A DNA stretch of 64,000 nt. Origin: Cannabis sativa (taxonomy: Eukaryota; Streptophyta; Magnoliopsida; Rosales; Cannabaceae). The translations under genes were made by a program, and so were the position numbers. Positions within the stretch are counted from its first letter, which is position 1. Each line of letters opens with the position of its first letter. This document shows, in pieces, positions 38,065-48,718 of this stretch. The DNA is taken from the NCBI RefSeq assembly GCF_029168945.1, contig NC_083602.1:69398600-69462599 (forward strand). Reading direction: 5' to 3'. A model generated the notes under the pieces. That model was given only the letters and a program-made list of their open reading frames with translations, ran no database searches and was not told the origin of the DNA.

Positions 38065-39944
38065 TGTTGGGTTTTGTGCTGTAAATAAAACCCATTTCAA
38101 TATAATCAGATTTACTTATTAATAAAGATCAGAAATAACATTTTATGTTGCATGGTTCACATGATTTATTTCATGATTATATATATAATGTATGAATTCT
38201 ATTTCATTCCAGAACATATGAATTTGCTAATGATTATAGTGTTGTCAACACAGTGGAATATAATCTTAATTATATGTTCGAAAGTTTATTACCTCATTTG
38301 TCAGAACACTGGATTTAGACTGGCATGATAATCAGCGATTGGTATTCTTACACCTTGGATAAGTGGTATGTCCTTTCCAGGGCATTGGCAAAGTTTACCA
38401 GTATCAGATGTATGGAGTATACATTGGAATGGACCGATATTGAACTTTGATTAGATATATTAAAATTTACCGTAATATCTATTCAATTCAATATCACCCG
38501 TTGATCCTAGATCAAATGATCTTAATCCTGATATGGTTAGGTTCGATCTCAAGAGTATTATACATGTTCTTTGATTTGTTAGTTAAGCCTACTTTTGGGT
38601 CAGGGTGATACGTACATTTTGGGAACATGATGGTATAATTGAGTGGGAGCGCTAACATAAATATGGAGTCTATAACTTCTATAGGAATTTAGAAGTGAAA
38701 CGATGATATCCTTCGAGCTTGGCTAAACAGAGATAAATGGTGGCGATTTCATTTCACTTCGCTGAAATATCATTTATACGGAGCTAAGTGTTTTAAGGAT
38801 AAAATACATTGAAGGTGTAACAGTAATTTAGTTCCTATTCAATGTAGATCATCTATTAGAGGGTCATTGATCAAATTAGGATTATAACAATGGATAACTA
38901 ATGACGTATCTATATCGTGGAACATATAGAGCGTTCTATATGACTGAGAGTGCAATTCCAAGTTCTAAGTGTGGATTCAATAAGGAATTAATAAGTTAGG
39001 GAATTTACTTGGTAAATTCGGTCCGACTTATTGGAAGCTCAGAAATATAGGCTCATGGTCCCCATACTAGTTGAGACCATACTGCTTGTAAGACTCTGTT
39101 AATTGATTTTGATCAATTATAATTCTAAAGTTAGACTATGTCTAGTTTATGAATTTTCACTAAGCAAGGGCGAAATTGTAAAGAAAAGAGATTCTAGGTT
39201 TATTTATTAATTAAGAGACTTCATATGTCTAATTAATAAATATATTAAATGAAAATATTATTTAATAATTAATTTTTAGTTATTAAATAATTGGAATCGG
39301 CATTTAAGTGGTTAAATTTGAAAATTGGTGTTTTTGAGAAAATGAGATGCAGAAATGATAAAACAGCAAAATTGCATAAGTGAGGCCCATTATCCAAAGC
39401 CCATGGCCGGCCACACTTAATGGATTTTATCATTTATTTTTTCATTATTTTAATGCCAAATAATTCTAACTTAAACCTAGGTGGTTACCTATAAATAGAT
39501 AGTGATGGCTCACATTCACACTTAACTTTTGTTAACTTTGTCAAATGAAATTTGAGCCTCCTATTCTTTCTCTATAGCCGCCACTTCCCTTCTCTTTTCT
39601 TCTTCAATTTCAAAATCCTTGAGTGATAAAGTAGTGCCCACATACATCAAGTGGTATCTCAATCATAATGTGTAAGACTGTAGGAGATTCCAAACAACAA
39701 TAAGGAGAATCAACATCAAAGGAAGGAGAGAAAGAGATCCAGGTTTAGATCTTGGTGATGCTCTGCTACAGAAAGGAATCAAGGGCTAGAGATCTGAACG
39801 GAAGGAGTCATTATATTTCACTGCACCCAATGTAAGGTTTACTAAACTTTATATGTGTTTATTTCATTGTTTTAGAATTCATATTAGGATGTTAATGAAA
39901 CATACTTGTTAGTAAATCTAGATCCTGGTAAAATATTTCCAACA
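38065..39944 (+). repeat. 3' LTR of element C
   Basis: TGTTGGG...TTCCAACA, followed by the CAAAG duplication and then LINE sequence. Confidence 0.93.
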
Positions 39945-41569
39945 CAAAGCCGCTTCCAAAAATCAGTATTGGCATCTTGACACCGAGCACCCTTAAATTC
40001 TTGCAGGAATTTATATTCACTTTTAACCGAATAATTCCCACAAGTCTCAAGTCGCCAACTCCAACCATCATTAGCGGCCGAATCACTAAGCTAAATGGAC
40101 ATAATAAGGTCCTGATCACGGGCAACAAATAGGTCCCTCACAACATCCTCATCCCACGTGCGAGTCCCGGCTTGAAAGAGGCAACTGACCGACTTATTCA
40201 CAAGAGCAGGGTGCCGTGAGACAGCATAATTGTTTGAATTATGTGGAAGCCAAGGATCATTAAGAATGGAGACATTTTCCCCATTGGCCATTGTTCTTTG
40301 AGCACAGGCGTGGATAAGATCTTTTGCTTCAAGAATACTATGCCAAATGAAACTAGGATTGTCTCCTAATACAACATAAAACAGATTACCAGTATCATAA
40401 TATTTAGCCTTATAAAGCCTACTAACCAAAGAATCAGCATTAACCAACAAACGCCAATATTGCTTCCCCAAAAGAGCCAAATTAAAGTCTCTCAAACTGC
40501 GAAATCCCAAACCCCCTGCATGTTTATGGCGACATAGCCACTCCCAGCTCATCCAATTAATACCCTTACCGCTACTTGAATCTGAGTGCCCCCAAAACTT
40601 GGCCATAAGCCACTCTAACTCCTTGCAAGTGTCTGACGACAAGAGGAAAACATTCATAGCATAACTCGGTAAGACTTGAGCAATAGATTTCAACAATACC
40701 TCTTTTCCCGCACGAAATAAGATACACCCTTCCCACCATTGAATTCTCTTCTGAAGCTTATCCTTAAGAAAACCAAGGATAGCATTCTTATTTCTCCCGA
40801 CCGAACACGGGAGACCCAGGTAATAGCCATTTTCATCGACCTCATAAATTTCCAACATAGCACAAATGGAATCTCGCACCTCAATTCCAGTATTATTGCT
40901 GAAAAACACAGAAGACTTGGAGAAATTGATTCTTTGCCCCGAAGCCACCTCGTAAGTATGCAGCAACTCTTTCACATTGTATGCTTCTTCCTCAGTTGCC
41001 TTACAGTAAATGTAGCTGGCATCAGCAAAGAGCATATGAGAGATTACCGGTGCACCTCGAGCAATTTTACACCCCGTGAGTAAGCCACTTTGTTCATAAC
41101 TCCGCAACAAACTAGAGAAACCTTCCGCACAAAGAATAAACAGATATGGTGATAAAGGATCCCCTTGGCGCAACCCTCTTTGAGCAACAATGGGCCCCAA
41201 CCCCCTCCCGCCATGTGAAATGGTATAGGAAACAGAACATACACATTACATAACTAAATTAATCCAGCGACCATCAAAGCCCATCCTTACCATCATAGCT
41301 CGGAGATAACCCCACTCAAGCTTATCATAGGCTTTGCTAACATCTAGCTTGAGTGCCATATAACCATCCCTCCCTCTTTGTTTCCTCTTTAAGTGATGCA
41401 TAATCTCGTAAGCAATTATGATGTTATCCGAGATCAACCGGCCTTGTAAAAACGCACTTTGAGTATCAGATATGATAGAGGGCATAACACTCTTAATTCT
41501 ATTAGCAACCACTTTGGACACAATCTTGTACAGCACATTGCATAACGCAATGGGTCTTAAATCTCCCAT
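39945..41569 (-). pseudogene. LINE reverse transcriptase, 5'-truncated and inactivated
   Basis: The RT copies LINE RNA at the nicked target. One minus-strand frame starts abruptly at 41569 with 'GDLRPIALCNVLYKIVSKV', through 'QSAFLQGRLISDN', motif A 'ALKLDVSKAYD' and 'QRGLRQGDPLSPYLF', to the thumb and 'LLGKQYWRL' region. Defects: an in-frame TAA at 41246-41248; the catalytic FADD box reads FADAS, the second Asp codon being GCC at 41018-41020; and a TAG near 40091. The frame then continues into the zinc domain beyond element C. Endonuclease and fingers are missing through 5' truncation. Confidence 0.93.
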
Positions 41570-41587
41570 AATGGACAACAAATTATT
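41570..41587. repeat. LINE target-site duplication, right copy
   Basis: Exact copy of 28890-28907. Host DNA resumes at 41588. Confidence 0.93.
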
Positions 41588-41989
41588 GGTGTAAAATAAA
41601 AGGGTATACAAAGAAATATTCTCACAAATTTTATGTCTTTCCTTTTTCTTTTGGAGAATTTTATTTACATTTCAAAATTTTTTAAAAACACCCTATTTTA
41701 ATAAATTTTCATTTTATATAAAATTTATATCTTTAATTATACTAAATTTTTTTCTTCTAATTTATATTCTTAAAAGATATACTTATTAAACAAAAATAAA
41801 TTATATTTTAAATATTATGATAAAAAATTAAAATAAAAAAAATTTATGAAGTTTTCTTAAAAAAAAATTAAAAATATATATGCATAAATTAGAAAAAAAA
41901 TATGAAAATGAATTCAAAATAAGTATTAAAATTAATACGAAACAATATGAGGAAAAAATTAAAAATTATATATTAAGCGTAATTTTTAA
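41588..41989. other. AT-rich host intergenic DNA
   Basis: Continuation of the sequence upstream of the PWWP gene before the LINE landed. No gene, RNA or repeat is recognisable apart from A/T runs. Confidence 0.5.
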
Positions 41990-42390
41990 AAGGCTAATTA
42001 GTAATTTTTCCCCTCGAACTTTGACATGTGCTAAATCGTGTCCCCTGAACTTTTTTAGCCGTTAAAAATTCTCCTAGAACTATAAGATTGCTAAATTTAA
42101 GGACTTTTGTCTAATTTTAGTAAAAAATTCTAACATGGATGAAAGTTCAAGGGACATGATTTAGTACATATCAAAATTTGAGGGGCATGATTTGGTAAAT
42201 ATCAAAGTCTGGGGAACATAGTTTAGTACATAAACAATCACTGAAACAGTAAAATTGAATGCAATTAGACAAAAGTCCTTAAATTTAACAATCTCAATAG
42301 TTCGGGGGGAATTTCTAACGGCCAAAAAAGTTCAGGGGGCACGATTTAGTACATATCAAAGTTCGGGGGGAAAAATTGCTAATTAGCCTT
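41990..42390. mobile_element. Foldback MITE with long terminal inverted repeats
   Basis: About 400 bp whose ends are inverted repeats of about 130 bp (41990-42117 against 42263-42390), starting AAGGCTAATTAG and ending CTAATTAGCCTT. The likely target duplication is TTTAA (41985-41989 and 42391-42395), though runs of T and A make the exact length ambiguous. The centre holds about three diverged direct copies of a roughly 33-bp word built on 'catgatttagtacatatca'. There is no coding capacity. Superfamily is uncertain. Confidence 0.8.
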
Positions 42391-42564
42391 TTTAAAAATT
42401 ATTTAAATTTATATTTTTTTAAAATAATATGGTGTATTTATCCTTTTATGAGGTACAAATTGTACTCTTCTTTTCTTTTTTACGAATTTTTTTTGTATTT
42501 CTTTGTTTACCGTTGTAGAATGGATTATGCACCTTTTTTTTATTAGAAAATTACATATTATACA

Positions 42565-43233
42565 TGTTGACTTCGCTTTTTGCCAACGACAATGAGTCTA
42601 TTTTATAAGTGATAAACGATATGTAGTAACAAATATATGATAAAGCAATAATAAGACACAAGAATTTTATAGAGGTTCAGCCCCGAGCAGTTCAGTAATA
42701 GTCTAATCCTCATTGTTTGTATTGACTTAAGATCAAGGAGAAAGATTCCTTTTCTTATGGCTCTTACAACAGTATCTCTGGATATATAATTCTTAGATAA
42801 TAGTATAGTCTTAGCTTAGCTGCTTTTCAACCGATCCTCTGCCCAGTGAATATACATCACTATTTATAGGGCTAGGAAGCTTGAGGAGGAAGAGTTTCCT
42901 CTCTCGTTACAATGCGCATAAACAGAAAGATGTGGGATCAATGCTGAATGCAAGGATCGTGGGATTAAGGCTGAATACACCGATAGTGGGATCGTGTGTA
43001 TGCCATATCCACGTAAATTGATCCCTGAGTTATATGGATTGAGCTGATGACTCATGATGTAAAAGATGAATTCGCTAAGTGTTGATTGCCCTGTGCGGAT
43101 CGCTGAATATCTTGCTCTGGGCATGCCAGCGAGGCATCCTACTCGTCCTATCTTCCCAAGCAGATGTTCCAAGTGGACTCCACGTGTCACCATTCTCGTG
43201 ACGCCATGTTAGAGTGCAAAATTTGGGATAACA
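42565..43233 (-). repeat. 3' LTR of the Tat-type gypsy element
   Basis: The boundary comes from the polypurine tract: on the minus strand CTTGGGGGGCAAA is followed by TGTTATCCC, and the LTR ends ...AAGTCAACA at 42565. TG/CA ends lie in a TGTT/AACA inverted repeat. Length 669 bp. The partner LTR is not in the window, so the ends are inferred. Confidence 0.7.
42861..42868 (-). promoter_or_regulatory. Gypsy LTR TATA box
   Basis: The minus strand reads CCTATAAATAG, a good plant core promoter about 370 bp into the LTR. A second weaker candidate, CTATAAAA, lies near 42662-42669. Confidence 0.5.
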
Positions 43234-43246
43234 TTTGCCCCCCAAG
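43234..43246 (-). other. Polypurine tract of the gypsy element
   Basis: CTTGGGGGGCAAA on the minus strand, directly against the LTR start. This is where plus-strand DNA synthesis would be primed. Confidence 0.75.
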
Positions 43247-43537
43247 TCTGTACGGGACTTCCGAAGTTGCGTGTAGACTTCATCCGAGCTGATTCTGCCT
43301 TTGGATAGGGACATGTGTCGAACGTGACCATTCGAGACTCGATGTGAAGCTGACTGGGCGTCCCTTTGATTTTCGGCTAATAAATGCTCTGACAATTAAT
43401 ATTTTGAAATCCGATTTTCTCTCTCCATGGTTGACGGTTGCACTCGATTACTTTTGATTTCCCATATTCGTTTTTAAGGCGGGAAGATGAGGCGTCTGAG
43501 GTTTCTTTGAGACAATTACCTCTTTTCATGACTTGCC

Positions 43538-43545
43538 TATAAATA
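43538..43545 (+). promoter_or_regulatory. TATA box of the antisense gene
   Basis: TATAAATA in 'cttgcctataaatatccac', about 160 bp upstream of a splice donor and on the strand opposite to the gypsy genes. It lies inside the element, outside the LTR. Confidence 0.5.
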
Positions 43546-44073
43546 TCCACAGCATTGGCACATAAACTCATTTCATCACCCTTCTTTGCTAAGCAAGCTT
43601 CAGAGCGAAAAGAAAATTCCTTGGCTTCAAAGTCGCCGAAGTGCCTTTGTACAATTGCTGGTTGGATAGACGTTGCTTGAACCTAGACACTTGAATCTTG
43701 AGTAAGTTTCTGATTTCCTTTATGCTTATCTTTGCATGTTTACATTTAAATGCAACTTCTACTGTGCTGTAGAAAAATGCTTAGGAAATCCTAGGCTTAG
43801 AAACCTCTGCGATTCTTCTTTATCATGTCTTCATGCGGGTTTATAGCCATAATGCTTGTTTCTGAACTGTATAACGTCTGACTTTCATCTTGCTTGTTCT
43901 AAGCTTCATGAACTTTTTTGCCCTAACTCAAGAAATTTTTTTAACTTCTTGAGTTCTGACTTTTCTTTAAACATAGCCGTTCTTTAATCTGTTGAGTACT
44001 CCTGGTCGGCATAGTTGCTTGTTTATTGTTCGATATTCCGACCAACACTCATCTCGTGTGTTGTCTTTTGTAG

Positions 44074-46808
44074 ATGAACTCAGGTGAGTCTTGGGAACTC
44101 CAACATCGGATAGACCAGGAGTTGCTTCAACTTCTGCACGAGGATCATCTTCGTCTCGTTCTAGTCCTCCTTCTTCTACTGAAGGACATTCTTCTGGCCT
44201 TGTGCCCAGCAATAGGATGATGGCTCGTAGAAAGAAAACCACGCGTCTGGCTGACGCAACTGATCCTCAAGTGGCTCGGCTCGCCACTTTGCCTAGCGCC
44301 GAACAGGATCCGGCCGTTCAGATGGAGGAGGATCGTGAAGGGGATGCTGAGGTCTAGGAGATCGAGGAGCTGGACGATGTGTGTCCTGGTAGTCCCTTTG
44401 AGGCGGAGGAAGAGGAAGAGGTTGAACCCCCAAATTACGGGGGGTACCACGAGGCTGGGGAGCCAGTCGATGCTGACTGAGATGTCCTGGTTGAGGGCGT
44501 GGACTACGTCAGTGAAGAGCTTGCCGCGGCGGTTCCTTATAAAAGGTAGGGTGCCTTGGGCGCCAGGTGGGTAAGTCCTCCGTCCAAGATTACGGAGGCG
44601 CGCCTTTGAACTCTTGACGAGGGCGGATACCTAGGCGAACTGGACTGCTACATTCTCGCCCACAATAATCGTGCCACAAACCCTGACAAGGGGATGTGCG
44701 CCTGGCTGGGAGCCCATGGTCAGCAAGGAGCATTGATGCATAAGTACTTCAAGGATGTGGTGGACTTCTTCGGTCTCTGCCCGGCCCAGTTCACTCCCAA
44801 TGGCATTAAGTATTTGTCTGCCCTCTTCGTCCTCTACGCTTCCCAGGGGTGGGGTACTCCTTCTCCTCACAAAGTTGCCTGGTTCTTCGATTTGAAGTCC
44901 ACCCCCAAATAAGGCAGGTCGGGGTACTTCTATTTCTCTCAACCAGGCTTCAAGTGGTTGACCGGCACGGATGACAAGGCCATCAGCAGAATAGGGCATT
45001 TTGCTGATGAGTACTTCATGGTGAAGGATGCAAGCATTACCCGAACTCGGTTTCAGCAGATTCTGACATATCACCGTCCTCCCCTCACTCTTGCTCTTAG
45101 GGATAAAGCTCAAAAACTTGCTCGGTTGCCGGGGGAAGACTGGAATATTATCCAGTTGACCTTCGATGATAACCTTGTCAGGTACGGGCTCTATCCCGAG
45201 GACTTTACTCCTAAGTCCGTGGCGGGGAAGAAGAGGAAATCTGATGCTGGCTGGACCGAACGAGCTCATAAGGAGGATGAACTCATTCAACTTAAGCGCG
45301 AGGCTAAGTTGAAGGGAGGTGCAAGGGCCAAACAATATGCTCAGGAGCCTTTGAATCCTGAAGATGAAGCTGAGGAAGAGCAGGTGACTCCACTGAAGAG
45401 GAAGAAGAAACTCCTGGCCTCGCCCAAGCCTGCTGAACATGCAATTCGCATAAGGGAGCCCATTTCACCTGCTCGGCCATCTCCTCCCGTGTTCAGAAAA
45501 GGGAAAGCTGTCATGTTTGAGATAAGATCGATGTCAGGTAATGATGGACTTCTGAGTCTTGTGCGGGCGGTCACCTTGCATTTTACTTTATCTTGTTCTT
45601 GAGCTTCTTGATTTTCATGCCTTGTGTTTCTGATGGATGTCTTCTAACCATACTCTTTTTGTTCTATGCAGACATGTCTCGGCAGATGATCGACCCTCTG
45701 AGGAAGAGAACGGGCGGAAGCTCTAGCGCCTCTTCTCCGGCCAAGAATTCTAAGGGCGGTGAGGGGTCCTCTTCAAAGGAAAAGAGACCTTCCGGGGAGG
45801 TTATTGATCTTTTCGAGGAGCTGACTGCTACAAACCCCTCTACCCCCAAAGCTGCCAAGTCCAAGGAGTTTGGACCACCAACGGTTGGGTCTGAACTAGT
45901 CAGGAGTGATCCTGAACGAGTGCAGGCACCAACTCCACCTTTGACAGTGCTTCCAGAGGCCAAAAAGGGCAAGGAGATGCTGGCCCATTACATGAACTGG
46001 CTGGTTCCTGAGATCAGTGAGCAACTGGCAGGTCCTGACAATGACTCTTCTTTGGATATGCTGGTGGGTGGAGTATTGAAGGAGTTCACCAGGGTAAGTC
46101 TTTTTTGATACTTCCCTTTAATTTTCCACACTTAGCTCAATATGATAAAGTTTTTTCTCTATGCAAGCCGATTTGAAGTTGGCCTACACTTACTCCCGGG
46201 CTAAGTCTGCTGCTTCCAAGAACACGGCTCTGTCCGACATCTTAAAGGCGGAGGCGGACTTGGACAAGAAGGAAGCTGAAGAAGCCAGGGCAGAAGCTGG
46301 AGCTGTTCGGTTGGAGTTGGGCGAAGCCAACAAGAAGCTGTTTGCCGCTGAGAAGAAAATCACTGTGCTGACTAAGGATCTCGAGGTTGCTGACTGTTTT
46401 GACGAGACCATCGAGATCTTATCTGCTGAGGTAAACAGTCTTCAAGATGAGAGGACTTCTCTGCAAGCAGTTCTTCATCGGATGAAGGAGGAGAAGGATC
46501 CCAAGGAGGGGGAGCTTTCGGCCGAGGTGGACAGGTTGAAGGAGAAGGTCAATGCCTTGGAGACAGCCGGTCTCGAGCTCTTCTTTGATTTTTGGAAGGC
46601 TAATCCCCGGGCCAACTTCGACTACTTAGGCGACACTAAGGACATGTACCTTGAGTACTGCGCAGCCCAAGTGGCTTATGGTGGAACCGAGGCGGCTGCT
46701 TCAACCTCCGGTCAGGCTACTGATGCTCCTCCCGTTGAAACAACAGATCCTCATGCTCCAGTTGGCCCAGAAGAACCGAACCAAGAACATAGGACTCCAG
46801 CTATTTAA
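44074..46808 (+). pseudogene. Antisense gene of the gypsy element: gypsy-type transposon domain (PF04195-like) plus coiled coil
   Basis: A gene-like unit transcribed against gag-pol. A 5'-UTR intron (43702-44073) ends just before ATG 44074. The large exon to 45537 carries an acidic, Ser-rich N terminus and the domain '[17 protein letters not shown]', '[17 protein letters not shown]', 'GYFYFSQPGFKWL', then a basic tail. The intron 45538-45671 preserves frame (MS-D-MSRQM). Exon 45672-46093 is Ser/Lys-rich. A third intron follows, and the last exon (about 46168-46808) is a heptad-rich coiled coil ending at TAA 46806. Stops at about 44355, 44478, 44910 and others, a frameshift near 44085 and a faulty third acceptor (CAAG where CAG would keep frame) make it inactive. 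The domain resembles the family called putative gypsy type transposon; its function is unknown. Confidence 0.8.
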
Positions 46809-47484
46809 ACACTTCTTTTTATCTCCTTTTTTTATATACATATCTACTTCGGCCTCAGGGCCTTTTCTAAGACATCACGACCGGCCAAGCGGTCTTTAAA
46901 CTTGGAATTATTTTTCATTTTTTGGACAACGGGCTGACCGGGCAGCTTTTAATCCTGGTATTACATGCTTTTGTCATCCTTAATGAATTTCATTCTCTGT
47001 TTATAATTGTCGTGCAATTCTGATTGTTTTATTTTTACCAAATGCTTTGTACAGGTATAGGTGCCCCCAAGTGACCGAGTAGACGTATGACTCTTGGTCA
47101 CTTGTCTTTTACAAATATATTGCTTATCTGTTCAGTGTTTTGGGTTTGACCAAACCTTTTGTACGCATTGTATGGTAAATTATAAACATGCTGATTTTTT
47201 CGACTCAATTAAATTTTGAAATACTATCTTTATTCATTTATTGATCGAAAAGTGTATTTGTTACCGTAGTAACTTACATTAGAGCTATTTGATCTAATCT
47301 GATCTTTTAGCTTAACATGAAATAAAACAAATTGCAGACATAAGAAACTATACTTTAAAGTGGTCACCCGACCTGAGTACTGTGTTTCTTTTATTGAAAC
47401 CTTTGGGCGTAGTCCGCCCAGAAGGCCATTCACTTAAAAGCAAAAATTCATTTAGTACTTAAAGTGGTCACCCGACCTGGTACT
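46809..47484 (-). other. Gypsy non-coding spacer between pol and the antisense gene
   Basis: No gene. Two near-identical words, 'agtggtcacccgacctg', occur at about 47358 and 47463, a direct repeat about 105 bp apart. This is where the two opposed transcripts converge, so both terminators should lie here, but none could be assigned. Confidence 0.5.
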
Positions 47485-48009
47485 TTATTGGTAGTATTTT
47501 CTTAAATGTTCTCCATTCCAGTACCGAGGTACTAGAATGAGTTGCATTTTTTCGTCATACTTACCTAATTTGTATGCTCCGGAGTCGAGAACTTCGACCA
47601 CTTGATATGGTCCCTCCCAATTAGGTCCTAGTACACCTGCCGTGCTGTCTTTGGTGGTTAGGAATACCCTTCTCAGGACCATATCTCCCACGAAGAATTT
47701 TTGAGCTTTCACTTTTTTGTTGAAATACAGAGCTACTTTTTATTAATGGGCCATCAACTTTAAGTTTGCAGTTGCTCGTCTTTCTTCGATTTCATCAAGT
47801 GATTCTGCAAGGAGTATGTGATTGGTACCTTGATCGTACATCAATCTTCTATGGGAAGGTAGCTCGAGTTCGACGGGCAGCATAGCTTCATAACCGTACG
47901 CCATTGCAAATGGTGTCTGACCGGTTGTTGTTTTTTTCGTTGTACGGTATGACCATAGAACTTTGGGAAGTTCTTCTGGCCAGTTTCCTTCGGCATCTTT
48001 GAGTTTCTT
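47485..48009 (-). pseudogene. Gypsy integrase, C-terminal part
   Basis: Continues the integrase cut at 60375 by the solo LTR. The frame resumes as KDAEGNWPEELPKVLWSYRT, then 'GQTPFAMAYGYEAMLPVE' and, after two stops (near 47743), the C-terminal domain 'VGDMVLRRVF', 'LGPNWEGPYQVVEVLDSGAY' and 'WNGEHLRKYYQ' with its stop. That ending is typical of Tat-type integrases. Confidence 0.9.
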
Positions 48010-48459
48010 TGTAACGCCCTAAATAATTAGGCACGCTACCCAAAATACTTATGAAACCCTAATCCCCTAATCGGGATTACTAATTAAAATAGCGCAGAAT
48101 TTAAACTTTTATATTAAACAGAATGAAAATAAACTTGTAATATATTTAAACTTTTAAACGGTTGGGATCCCAAAAATATTTATAAACTTTATTACAAGTC
48201 ATTTTTCTTTCTAGCCGACCTAAGCGGCAAATCAGAATTCAAAAGTTCAACACTGATAGACCCTTAACCCACTTGGTCTGATATGGCCTGAACATGTACA
48301 TTCCTCGCCCTGCTCCAGAAACTCATGGCTGATCAGCTAATGTCTTACCCTTTCCTGCACAGTAGAGCACCCGTGAGCCAAGCCCAGCAAGACAGTATAT
48401 AACATACAATAATAATATGCTCATCATACTATTTAAACAATAATGCCATTTATATATGT

Positions 48460-48718
48460 CTGTGTGTCACAGACCTGCATGTCACACTTACATGCCTATT
48501 TATGTCTACGTGGCGTAGACCTATGTGTTGCGCTCACACATCTATTTATATCTACGTGGCGTAGACCTACGTGTTGCTCTCACACGTCCAAATACAATAA
48601 GGCCCTAGAATAGTTCATCTCGGTTCTGATTACCAAGTCCAACTTGATTATGCCTTGAATGCATAACCTTTAATCTCAATATGTATAACACATAATTAAT
48701 GGTGCCACTGCACCATTG
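48460..48718. repeat. Hairpin-rich direct repeats in the solo LTR, left of D
   Basis: Repeated units of about 50 bp containing 'tctacgtggcgtagacc' (48504-48520 and 48550-48566) and a related 'tgtgtcacagacctgcatg'. Each unit can form a hairpin with 7-bp arms and a TGG loop. The same unit recurs at 58972-58988 beyond element D, followed by a second copy of the 'tgattaccragyccaac' and 'ttatgccttg..tgcataac' words. Confidence 0.75.

Larger units (their letters stand above)
29893..39944 (+). mobile_element. Ty1/copia element C, nested in the LINE
   Basis: Complete 10,052-bp element with exact CAAAG duplications (29888-29892 and 39945-39949). LTRs are 1869 bp (29893-31761) and 1880 bp (38065-39944). 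The 5' LTR lacks 'gatcatct' and a few neighbouring bases (near 30680) present at 38850, and ends CCAATA instead of CCAACA. No gag is recognisable, and pol is a relic. The same arrangement as B and D shows this is a family trait rather than damage after landing. Confidence 0.95.
28908..41569 (-). mobile_element. 5'-truncated LINE (L1-type), split by copia element C
   Basis: Non-LTR retrotransposon on the minus strand. Its A-rich tail (complement of about 28908-28922) abuts the left duplication. Its 5' end is cut inside the reverse transcriptase at 41569, next to the right duplication. Without element C it is about 2.6 kb: part of RT, a zinc-knuckle domain and a C-terminal RNase H. It has no endonuclease and carries stops, so it was dead on arrival. 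The frame is continuous across the C insertion when one CAAAG copy is removed. Confidence 0.94.

Noticed and set aside
44145..45972. Minus-strand open frames of up to 269 codons opposite the antisense gene, in the same direction as gypsy gag-pol
   Set aside because: They are frame shadows of the GC-richer plus-strand exons; the translations show no domain, and splice signals support the plus strand.
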